This document shows positions 46,742 to 56,873 of a DNA stretch of 64,000 nucleotides, in pieces. The translations under genes and the position numbers were made by a program. Source of the DNA: Phlegmacium glaucopus. Lineage: Eukaryota; Basidiomycota; Agaricomycetes; Agaricales; Cortinariaceae. Under the pieces are notes generated by a model. The model was not told the origin of the DNA. It made no database searches and worked only from the letters and a program-made list of their open reading frames with translations. Within the stretch, counting starts at the first letter, position 1, and each line of letters opens with the position of its first letter. The DNA lies in assembly GCA_015039465.1 (NCBI GenBank), contig MU130036.1:89905-153904 (forward strand), given 5' to 3'.

Positions 46742-48269
46742 TCAAAACGTGTTTGCCCACGCTGCTACATCAAAATTTGAGTCTCGAGCGTCATCCATCC
46801 ATCGATATTCCTAAGAAGAAAACTATGAGCAACCTTTAATGGGATAGGGAGGGTAAGATACATACGAGTAACGTTCTGGGGGTATGTCTCTCATCAGGAT
46901 CTTTCGCTAAGCAAGCATCAACGAACTCTTGGGCTTCTTCATCAAACTCAGCCCCAAGTCGTGGTGGTGGTTCGCGGACGATCTGTTGCATCAATTCAAT
47001 GATACTCATGGACATTCCTTCTCCTTCCAAACCGACACCGTTTTTCTGCCCACTCAGCCGCCGCTTTTCTTTCTTTCTGAAAGCGAAGGAATCACGATGC
47101 GTAGGCGTCTTGTTCTTGCTTTCAAGGGTGCCTGCGTAATCTATTTCAAGATCGGACAAATTGTCGTCGTCGTCTAGAAGCGAATCGATGAAAGGGAATC
47201 GACCATATGCAAGTTCGATAAGAGTAATTCCGAGGGACCAAATGTCCGATTTAACGGAGTATTCAGCACCTTGTATACGTTCCGGCTAGATCGTTGTCAA
47301 CACAGCCTGGCGGACGAAAGCAGGAGAGGAAGAACACACGCTCATATAAATCGAGGTCCCCACAAATGTGTTCGCGATGGAATTGATAAGTTCGCCTGAT
47401 ACCCCAAAATCACACAACTTGATCGATCCTTGTGAGTTACACAGTATGTTAGATGGTTTGATGTCTTTACACATGGTTAATCAAAAATTGATGACCAGTC
47501 AGGATCAGCGGACATACCACGATGGATAATTCGGTGAACGTCATAGAGATATGTCAAGCCTTCCAACACTGAATGAGCCACCATGCAGACGACATTGATG
47601 TCGATCGCTCCAATCTTTTTGTAGATTCCATCGAACGAGCCCCTGTCCATATATTCCATGCAGATACAAATATTGGGTTCGGCCAGGAAAGAACCAAAAC
47701 ATGATATGATATACTCTGAACGACAATCGTGCATGATCTGCAATTCACGTAGAATTTGTTTTCGAACAGAAGACTTGGCATCGATCAATACAATCTATGC
47801 ATCATGAGATTTGAAAAGAAGAGACTTTTTGAGACAAGAGAATTCGAACCTTCTTTGCCATTATGGTCCCCGTTGGGATATGTTCCACCTTGACCACGCT
47901 ACCTCCATTCCCTTGTCCAAGCTCCGCTAGATTCCTAAAATCGGAGTTTTTGAGGTCAAGCTTGGGCACTTCTGCTTTCAAGTCCAGCCTTGCTAATGTG
48001 TTTGACAGTGTCGCGTGCATAGCGCTGCGTCGCCCAGTGGCAGGGCTTTCCGCTGGTATTGTAGGATCTGGAATAAATCCATGCGGACCGCCCTCTTCGC
48101 CCAAAGGTGGAGGGCGCTTCTTGGCTCCAGGTCGTGGTGCTGGTCTGGAAGCAACGGGATCAAATACAGGAGATGCGATAGGATCATCAGGAAGAACAAG
48201 AGCTTTGAAGTTTCTTTTGGTTCGTAAAGGAGTAGCGGATGGGGTATAAACGGGGACTGGCATCGACAT
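46742..48269 (-). CDS. MAP kinase kinase, Ste7/Fuz7 (MEK) type
   Basis: Five exons on the reverse strand: 48269-47850, 47794-47518, 47464-47340, 47285-46866, 46810-46742 (1311 nt, 436 aa). The ATG at 48269 was chosen because upstream sequence lacks another ATG. A 110-residue basic/Pro-rich N-terminus begins M-S-M-P-V-P-V and contains [12 protein letters not shown]. Kinase motifs: G-Q-G-N-G-G-S-V, K139 in M-A-K-K, H-R-D-I-K-P-S-N (D233), D-F-G (251), activation loop [12 protein letters not shown] with S261 and T265 at the MEK phosphorylation positions, then M-S-P-E-R and S-D-I-W-S-L-G. The last exon gives [11 protein letters not shown]. It phosphorylates a MAPK, probably in the pheromone/filamentation cascade that acts on STE12. 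Confidence 0.93.
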
Positions 48270-51037
48270 GCTGAGTAGGGAGAAAACTGCAGGCTGAGGT
48301 AGCAGCAACTAATAAGCTATACCATGGTTGTCATCACACCAATTTGACTAATCTGAATTCAGGGGTAAATATTCCCACGTTTCGTGATCTCGTGATTAGG
48401 CGGAACTCGACGTACCGGCGGGCGTCTAGATCGACATCCCGACTGTGTGAGCTACTTGCGGACACGAACAGGCAATCCTCACAGATGATCTTTACATCAC
48501 ATTCTGTATTTCCATCCTAAATCCACAATATATTTCCAAGGTACGACCATCAGTGCAACGGCAACTGTCACCCTCTGTCACCGCACTGCCCAATCAAAAA
48601 AAGATCCGGCATGACGCAGAGTAACAAATCCTGTTAGAAACATTCAATCAGATGGTCGGAATATTTGGAAGATCCACTTGAGATCGCTCATTTTGGAATT
48701 ATATATAATATTTTCAAATTCAGCTCAGCTCAGTTCAAGCTCAGTTACATAGCAACAATGCTATTGTTGACGATGATAAGCATCGAAGCCCTGGGAGGCT
48801 CCTGATGTTTGGTGTCCGGAAATTGCGTATTTGAGGCCCCAAGATCGTCAAATCTGTGGCCACAAATTTGCGCATTTGAGGCTCTTTTGTGTCCGAAAAT
48901 TTGAGTATTTGAGGGCACTGGCAGATTTTTGCTAAGTGAAGTGATACCTGACCCCAAGTCGCGACTCGCGCCAGCTGCAACGAATACAATATCTGTCTCA
49001 TAGTAGGGCCATGCGCATGATCCTTAATAAACTTGAACGATGTGATGGTAATTTTTGTTTTGCCGTTCAATCATCGCCATGTTGAAGGTCCAAGGTCGTC
49101 CGCCGCCCAGCTTTCCTTTTTCCATAATACAAGTGCTCGACAGTTCCCCATAGTACCTGTTTTCAACCCCTGAAGCCATGAGTTTGCAGACGCGCCTCAC
49201 TTCGGATGGTATTGGCCGGAATATCAAGTGAGGTTTGAGGACAAGATGATTGGTTTACCGCCGTCTCAGCGACGCTGGTACCCCTTTCGAGACCTTCGGA
49301 TATCGTGGGTAGCTTTCATTTTCCTTGGAAAATAATTGTGACCAAAGACATAGGTGGGGAATCTGCCAATGGGATGTTACGGTTGGCTTTGATCTTTAGG
49401 ACTCAAAAAGTCCAACTATCACGGAGGCCTCTGGGGAGTCACCAAAAAGACCGAGCTTAGTGGAATTTAACCGATGGTTTGACGTCAGGGATTTTGAAAG
49501 ACCTAGAGAAAATGGGCCACAAACGCGTCCCCATTCTTGTCACGTTATATGCAAGGCGTGCTGTTACTTCAGATCACACTCTCCGTCCTTATTTCCGCCT
49601 TCCAACCACGACACATTTTATTCATATTTTTTGTTAACCTAGCACGATCCCATATCTGCATTTGATAATACCCACATGTATCTGTTCACACATGAATATT
49701 GTAGTTTACGATTATTGCAGTCCATGAAGAGATTCCAAGGATTAAGAATTTAGTATAGTGTTGTAATCTAAGGCTTTATTAACACCCGATCTTTTACTTA
49801 AGCCTTAGCACTTGGAAATAAGGATTAATTAAATGTTGTATCTAGGGGGTTATTAATGCTTCAAGTGAAAGTGGCCGATTTGGTCAGCCATTACATCAGG
49901 ATGTTTTTGTATAGGTATGGTAAAACGAAGGTACGGAAAAACTCTGTTTTCCATACCTTTGGATTTCAAATGGCCCACCATGCACTACAACAATATCCTC
50001 GGTCCTTAATTTATTGGGGCGATACAACAGCCTTGCAAAATGTAGGATTGCACTTGCCCTCACAACGAGCTAACTTGTTCTCTTCTTCAAGGGCAGGAAT
50101 AAGAAAGTTGTTCTAGATGATTAGACATCAAGAATAAATTAAATATGCCACAGCCACAAAAAAGCAGTTACAACTTGAGGCTGGGGAGGCAGACAAAAGG
50201 CGAAAATGCAACGCGGAAGGTGTCACTCTGAGAAGGCGCTTGATAAGCATTGTCCAAGTCATAACCAGGCAGGAGCCTACAACACCAGAGATCCAACATG
50301 TTTATCCCCAGGGTCCTCAATCCATTTGCTGGGGCGTATTGAAACGCATATGATTGCGCTGACTCCAAGCTAACCTGCCAACTTGTGCTCTTTTTCGAGG
50401 GCAGGAATAAGAAAGTTGTTTTAGATGCTTAGACATCGAGAACGAATTAAATATGCCACGGCCACAAAAAAGAACTTGAACCTGCTGGGGAGGCGCACAA
50501 AAGCCGGAAGCGCAACGCAGAAAGTATCGGCCTGAGAAGGCTCTGGATAAGCTGTCCGAGTCATAACCAGGCCGGAGCCTACAACATCAGAGATCCAACC
50601 TGTTTATCCCCAGGTTCCCCAATCCTCCGGATCTTACATCGGGTTGGATACGCTGGAAGTGTCAGGAATCTAGCAGCGTAATAACGAGCCAGACTCTCGC
50701 CACCTTAACGACCGACTAGCTTGCAAGTGCTACCCGAGAGAATTTCGGCTTGAACAACTGGATTTCTCAGCACATGAATGCCGAATTCAAACAAGCTGTA
50801 CCAAACATTAAAGGAGGTGGATGAATAGGGCGAAGATGTACTTTAAAGACGACGAAGGAGGATTTTTGGGGCTGAACCACTCGAGATGTGGTCAGATGTA
50901 GGAGATGTAGGTTCGTTATCGATGAAGAAATCGTTATTTATAATTTACGAGATGTTTGCGTAGGTAACACATTGTTGTGCTAATGATTGGTTTATCAGAC
51001 AAATAGATGACGCAAGTATAGACCTGACTTCGAACCC
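48270..51037. other. 2.8-kb region without a recognised gene
   Basis: 48,270-48,600 probably includes the MAPKK promoter. A 67-codon reverse frame at 49,024-49,227 has protein-like composition (G-K-L-G-G-G-R-P-W-T-F) but no ATG near its start or recognised family. The only clear structure is the tandem repeat at 50,067-50,625. Confidence 0.45.
50067..50625. repeat. two tandem direct copies of a ~260-bp unit
   Basis: 50,067-50,323 and 50,367-50,625 share blocks such as GGGCAGGAATAAGAAAGTTG, TTAAATATGCCAC and TCATAACCAGGC, with substitutions. Unit spacing is about 300 bp. Neither copy holds a convincing ORF. Confidence 0.75.
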
Positions 51038-52610
51038 ATGATATCTCAAGCTATTTCTCCACTGACACTCCCAGTGGTTTCCATTCAACCCACATTCCCA
51101 GAAGTGATCCATGAAGTCCTCGACGGCATAATTCCGTCTGACAAGTTTTGGGTATCATGCTACAAGACTTCGGAACCATCTGTTCATGCCAAAGTGCATG
51201 CGGAACTCGATAACATTGACCGAAATCTTGTTAATCTTTCCCCAGTAGAGGGTGATGTCGAGGTGTCGAAGGCTCCAAATGGAGTAAGTGTCTCTGGTCC
51301 CATCTTTTTCCCAGTGGCTCGATGTGAAGGGTAACCCATGCATGATCTATTGACGATCTAATATGCTCCCTTTTTCTCCTTTTAACAAGTTTGACGCAGA
51401 TAATTAATGGCATGTTATCCCTAGACTTATACAGTCGCGTGCAAATCTCTGGGAATACCAGCAACTCAGATAATCACCCCCGTTCAAGAATACAAGGACC
51501 AAGAGCGTTCAAATTCGGCGCGAGTGAGTCTTCATGCTGCTCCGTACTTTGATCTTCCCTCATTTGATCAAATTTTAGCCTCATAGGATAACGGCTTTTG
51601 ACATATCGCCCGATTCATCCCGATTTGCAACGGGATTTCTCGACGGCTCCATTTATCTCTATCCAACCTCTGCAATCCAGTTTTCCCAACCCACCTCACT
51701 CATCCCCCAATCAATCGACATCACAAAGTCCAAAACCCCATCCCGATCTCACCTAAGTAGTGTGGTTTCTTTGAAATTCTTTCCTTCATCTCGCGTTCTC
51801 CTGTCATCTGGCCAGGATTTTTCGCTAACAGTTTTACCTGCCGACCTTCCTGACGTTCCATCAAGCACAGGAGCATATGTTTCCCCTGTGCGTACGATGA
51901 GAGCGCATACTCGCACAGTCACAGACACCGCTATCATCGCTCTTGGCCGTAATGTTTTGTCTTCGTCGCTGGACCGTACGCTGAAACTTTGGGACGTTTC
52001 CTCTGGAGATGTCATATCATCCATGTCCTCCCAGTCTCCTATCGTTTCCATGAGCCTTGGTGATCGTATGGCGATCCCTCCTGATGGAGAAGAAACAATT
52101 CCTCCCATTTCCGAAGATGGTCGCGAGATACCAGAAACGACTTCCAAAGTTGTATTTTGCGGACTAGAAAACGGTTCTTTTGAGCTCTTCGACTTAGGTT
52201 TCAAAAAGTCCACGTATCGGTCACTTGTCCCTCAGTCCTCCTCTTCGCTAACGTCTATCAAGTACTCAGATTCTCATAACCTCCTTTCCACCGGATCATC
52301 TTCTGGAATAATCACGGTATACGACACGCGCTCGCTAGGAACTCCCTTGACCGCTTTCAGTCGTTTGGAAACGGTTGTTGAGGACCTAGCATTCATATAC
52401 AATAATTCCGGTGTCGGCTTATCCATTGCCACAGCAGATGGACTCCCGTATATAGCGAGCGTAGTACCGGAAGGACCTGCAGTCAGTGCTGAGCTGGTGG
52501 GAGGTGACTGTGACCCCGTAAGAAATATCACGATAAGAGATAATAACGGTCGGAAGGAGGTCTGGAGTGCTAGCGATGATGGAATTGTAAGAAGATACAT
52601 ATATATGTAA
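51038..52610 (+). CDS. WD40 protein, PAAF1/Rpn14-like proteasome assembly factor
   Basis: Exons 51038-51283, 51425-51523, 51579-52610 sum to 1377 nt (458 aa), both introns GT-AG. WD-type blades are visible: I-T-A-F-D-I-S-P-D-S-S-R-F-A-T-G, H-T-R-T-V-T-D-T-A-I-I-A-L-G-R-N-V-L-S-S-S-L-D followed by K-L-W-D, L-L-S-T-G-S-S-S-G, and a final E-V-W-S-A-S-D-D-G. The blade around H-T-R-T-V-T-D-T is characteristic of PAAF1/Rpn14, chaperones that hold the proteasomal ATPase ring during 19S assembly. The exact family is judged from that motif; a generic WD40 protein is the alternative. Cytoplasmic or nuclear, no signal peptide. Confidence 0.78.
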
Positions 52611-52665
52611 GCCGATATAACATTTTTATGCAAGAGTATATTCCCGCTACGAGTGAGACCTGAGC

Positions 52666-53484
52666 CCCAGTGAAACTCGACTATGCGGATCTATGCGGAT
52701 AGCTGCGCCGAAAAGGCAAAATCTGAGCAGGTGTGTGAATATCTGTGATTTTCTGCGTCCCAACGCAGAGAAGCATCTGAGTTCTAATTTTTCGATGTAC
52801 TCGAATTAGCGACTACAATTCAAATGCCTTATTTCTTCCTTTCCGTCTTCCATAGCCGCTCTTGACTTCCTCGCTTCCTTCACTTTCATCCACCAACATC
52901 CTCAACAAACATCAACATAGTTGGATCATGCCAACATCGGATGCTGGGCAGCTCAGAGACCATGCTGCTAGGTATGTGCCTTTCTATTCTACAGTACTGT
53001 CGGTACATACACTAAGTTGCTGTTTGAAGCTCGTCACACACCCGGATTTGTCATCAATGGCAACACACAGCTCACAATTGGTGCGAAATTGGTGCGTATA
53101 TGCTACTTGCTTTTATCATACCCTCTTTCTAATGTATGTTATGTCTATTCTGAGGTGTTTTTAAGAGTCAGAAGGATTGCAATGGCCAAGGATAAGGATG
53201 AGGGTAGAGGGAATGCCAATAGGGACAAAATTTATGTATATTATCAAATTAATAATATCAATATATATAATATATATCATATAAATAATAGACAGATTAT
53301 CGCAGCCTGAAGCAGCCTGAAGCAGAAATATCTGCGACAACAAAATATTGAGATATATTTTTAGCAGAATATCGCAGAAAAAAATCTGCATTGTTGGACA
53401 AAATCTGCGGTTGGCTGTGTTTGTCTGTTGGGCTCCGATATTCGCAGAAAATCACAGGAAATCACATGTCCGAGTTTCACTGGG
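52666..53484. mobile_element. hAT-like non-autonomous element (819 bp)
   Basis: Termini CCCAGTGAAACTCG and CGAGTTTCACTGGG form a perfect 14-bp inverted repeat. They are flanked by CCTGAGC at 52,659-52,665 and 53,485-53,491, a 7-bp (possibly 8-bp with one mismatch) target duplication. The interior has TATGCGGA and TCTGCG motifs and AT-rich sequence. A Thr/Ser-rich short frame with GT-AG-like borders around 52,928-53,092 may be captured gene sequence. Confidence 0.78.
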
Positions 53485-53491
53485 CCTGAGC

Positions 53492-54051
53492 GCTGAGCCA
53501 AGCTATTATCTGACTCTGTATTCATTCCAACTGCACCCGTCAGTCTGCCGTACCGTGCCGGTGATGGATTGATGGCGGGCTCTCAAAAAATTACAACTTT
53601 GTACCAAGCTTGGAGGTCAGTTACATACACTCTGCCATCGTCTCAGCGCTTCCCCTATTAGCCTACTAATTTAAAATCCCCCGGGCCTGAGATAACCCGG
53701 ACGATGATGAAACAACTGACGATCGAAGCCACGTTCCGCTTCCGGACTCTGATACCTCTTTAGGAACGTCCTCCTCTGTCAACTGTTAATGGCTTTTGGT
53801 ATTCTACGAGAAATGGCATCTAACAAATTTTCGTTTATCGAGCGGGATATCAAGAAGTGTTCCCCATTTTTTATTCCGTAACTTTGAAAAGCAAGGAGAT
53901 AAAAGTTTTGCTTTCGGATTGCGTCACAGTCTGAATCAGCGATTCACCTGCACCACCCTTGTCTAGAAATGTAATCCAAAACATATAAAGATTGAATTAG
54001 CGTTTCAAATCGTCCTCCCCCACAAACTCTTTGCAATTCGTCAAAAACATC
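53492..54051. other. intergenic, promoter of the MARVEL gene
   Basis: No coding sequence supported. The last 100 bp contain CATATAAAG (about 53,980), a plausible TATA element about 70 bp upstream of the ATG. Confidence 0.45.
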
Positions 54052-54872
54052 ATGACCCTCCGTCCTGGTTTTTTGCTTTACCCATTATTGGTGAGTAAAC
54101 TACTATGCCTCGAATTCTTACGGGTCGTATAACGATTGCTACCTCAGTTCGTATTTTCTACCGTCCTTCTTGGGCTGACAGCCTATAGAGTCCATTACAC
54201 GAAAAGTCTGAGCGGTGGTGACATCTTGACTACGAGGAGCCATTATTATGGCGCGTCCTGCTTCTCTCTGTAACTTTTTAAAAATTTCTCCTAACGTTTT
54301 TTGTTTAGATCCCAGAATCGTGGCGCTCTTGGTCGGCAGCATCCTAGCAGTGGTCTTCTCCATGATAATGTGCGCCCTTATTTATCTAAACTCTTCGTTG
54401 ACTAACATTCACTCAGGCTCGTAGTGATGTTAGCTTGGCGTAACGGGGGAACCAGCTTCGCCGAAACTGGGAGTGTCTTGATCCTATGGATATATTTCCT
54501 CATCACAGCTGCTCTTGTCACCGTATGTTCACGAACTCTTCTCCATTCACAGTGTCCTAACGCTTCCCTCGCAAGGACCAATTCTCCAATCTCAAATGGT
54601 GCAGAGGTGGTTTCAAAGAATGTAGCGTTCTCGAGACTATCAAAGCCTTCTCTTGGATGTGCTGGGCCATCTTATCATTTCTCCTCCTCGCTGTTTTGGT
54701 CGGGCTTGTTATCGGCAGGCGTGAGACAAGGGGAGCTGCAGCTACTACCCAGACTCGTCAAGTCGTCAACCAACCGACTGCGGGTGCTCCAGGACAGCCT
54801 ACTACTCAAGGAGCGCCTACTGCTCAGGGGCCTAAAAATGAGACAGTGCAGAGTCCAAGGGCGCTCGTTTGA
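54052..54872 (+). CDS. MARVEL-like four-TM membrane protein
   Basis: Exons 54052-54090, 54148-54217, 54309-54369, 54417-54522, 54576-54872 give 573 nt (190 aa). All introns are GT-AG. Four hydrophobic segments are seen: L-L-Y-P-L-L-F-V-F-S-T-V-L-L-G-L, V-A-L-L-V-G-S-I-L-A-V-V-F, L-I-L-W-I-Y-F-L-I-T-A-A-L, and W-M-C-W-A-I-L-S-F-L-L-L-A-V-L-V-G. Between TM3 and TM4 is a Cys-containing loop (W-C-R-G-G-F-K-E-C). The tail is Gln/Thr/Pro-rich. This layout is typical of fungal MARVEL-domain proteins of the plasma membrane. Function unknown. The exon 2/3 junction has two nearby equivalent donors. Confidence 0.82.
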
Positions 54873-54989
54873 TTTCTGATCGGCTTAATGTCTGCTTGTC
54901 TTTGGATCCGAGTTTGTAATATTATCATTATCCTTATTTTTTAATTTATGCGGTTGTTTTTTTTGTGGCATCATCCAATTGTATTATCG

Positions 54990-55238
54990 TTATATTACTT
55001 GTAATGGTTGAACAGAGGGTTCCATTAAGTTCAATTGCGCTGGTGAAGCAAAGCCGTAGCTAGCCGAGGTTTTTTCAAAGTCGTCTGCAAAAACTCTTTT
55101 ACTTGTTTCATATACAACCTCACTGTTGACGCAGATAGCCTTGGTTCCTCCCCATGCGACTCTGCGCGCATGCACACCTTTGAGCATGTACACTGTCACG
55201 GCTTTTTCCTGTGCCCGTAACGAGGCTAGGATGGTCAT
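54990..55238 (-). CDS. small hypothetical protein, 82 aa
   Basis: ATG-started reverse-strand frame, convergent with the MARVEL gene. Mixed composition with V-T-V-Y-M-L-K-G-V-H-A-R-R-V-A-W-G-G near the start suggests a real protein, but no family was recognised and it may be an exon of a larger gene. Confidence 0.35.
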   Translation of the reverse strand: MTILASLRAQEKAVTVYMLKGVHARRVAWGGTKAICVNSEVVYETSKRVFADDFEKTSASYGFASPAQLNLMEPSVQPLQVI

Positions 55239-55504
55239 CCATAAGTAATAGGGTACTCAAATATATAGCGATCTGGCAGTGGCTTTACTTTTTCAGTTTG
55301 ACTGCTTACACGTAAATCTGAAATTCGCCAACGCTTCTGTTTTACGCGTTATGTAATAAGTTTTATTCGAAAGCAGTCCAAGTTTGAGATTTGAGGGGCA
55401 AGACAGCGAAAACATCCTGTGAGTAAATATGAGATCCTGAAATTCTAGCTTAATACACTCGCTCAAATACTGGGTATATATTACATAGTAAGTACTTGAC
55501 AACT

Positions 55505-56440
55505 TCAACGTCTAAGGCCATATCCCACACAAGACTGTTTTGTTCGAATTGGATTGATAATATACAAGATTGGAATAAGGTCCTGAAAGAAACGTTTGAG
55601 GGGTTGACAAAGTATTTAGTGGTCCTCAAATGATACTTACTTCATGTTTGGCTCTGCTATGCTTTTTCACGTTGTCAATATACTTGAGAGAGTTTTCCGT
55701 TTTCAAAGAAAGGAACCTCTGAATAATTAATTGGGCTTCTGGCTTGAAACATTGAAGCGAGGAAGCAGGCAAGTGGCAAATTAGATCCCAAGCATTTTGA
55801 TATTGATTCTGTAAATCATGGATAGTAATGAGGCTGCGGCAAATCGTTGGTTGTAAGATTTGGGGAAATAGATTGGGATCAACAAATTTACTTCGCTGTT
55901 TGACAACTTGGACATAATCTCAGACGCAATATGAGGAATAGTTGGCATCTCATAGTACGTCCGCATGCCTGAAGATAACAGTAAAGGATCATGAGCCTTA
56001 TGATTGATGTGGTACAAGGAAAGAGGTTGCCAGACCATGCAACATTTGTCATAAATAAGACTGGCAAACTGAAGTTCGTTAAGGTCTGAGAGACACTTTA
56101 TGTTCAAGTTGCGAAAAGCAGTGCGCCAGACGAAAAGAGCAGAACGAGATGCAAAAATGGACCTAAATTGCTTCGAGAGCCTAGAAAGTTGCAGAAGATC
56201 TTTGGGATCGAGATACATGGCAGTCTGACAGGGATATTAGTCTACGGTAGTTCCAGGCGTCTTAGGATATTTGAATCTGATGGTACATAAGCTCACCTCG
56301 AAAACTATATCAATGGGTAGATCCACAAATCCTTTCAGCCTTCCAAGGCTCCTTCCTGAGCTCCTAGTTCGATAGCTTTTGCTGAACAGTGTATGTTGGA
56401 GCCTTTGGGGCAAGACAAGAAGACGAAAACGGTCTGCCAT
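55505..56440 (-). CDS. F-box protein
   Basis: Exons 56440-56297, 56224-55892, 55808-55641, 55582-55505 sum to 723 nt (240 aa), introns GT-AG. The F-box spans the first intron: G-F-V-D-L-P-I-D-I-V-F-E joined to T-A-M-Y-L-D-P-K-D-L-L-Q-L-S-R-L-S-K-Q-F-R, followed by L-F-V-W-R-T-A-F. F-box proteins link targets to SCF ubiquitin ligases through Skp1; the substrate is unknown. The start at 56440 is provisional. An overlapping frame from an ATG at 56552 (M-S-S-S-Q-D-M-L-P-D-M-E-E-D) looks like a typical N-terminus of this family but lies in another frame, so a one-base shift near 56,370 may have removed it. Confidence 0.8.
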
Positions 56441-56873
56441 TTATATTATCAGCTCCTGGAAATCTAGCACAATTTTTTTGGGGATCACTGGATAGCGTAG
56501 GAACAGATACATCTTCTTCCATATCTGGTAGCATATCTTGGCTTGAGGACATGTTTAGTTGGACTGTGCACCCGTAGCAGTGTTGTGCAAGTCGAGGTCA
56601 GAACAGTCACGTCACCAGAGTCACGCCAAGTCAATTGACGCAAGAGATCTGAACTTTCATGCATATATCCCTCCATAGATTTTTACTTACATATTTCCAA
56701 CGTTGGCCGGAAATTTGGGCTGTCCCAGGTCACACGGGCAGCCGAAGTTCAAATTTCGACCTTAAATCCGTTAAGGAAGATCAAGACAGTCAGTTTACGC
56801 TCATTTGGACATGTGATGAATGCTTGCACGCAACTAAATGTAAACACATGGGACCTGACTTTGTCGTCCCACC
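56441..56873. promoter_or_regulatory. divergent intergenic region, F-box / P450
   Basis: 433 bp between the two divergent start codons. Its left third may be coding for an alternative F-box N-terminus. No clear TATA element. Confidence 0.35.

Noticed and set aside
46700..46770. tRNA-like B box (GGTTCAAAAC)
   Set aside because: No A box or cloverleaf; the bases belong to the last exon of the MAPKK and its flank.
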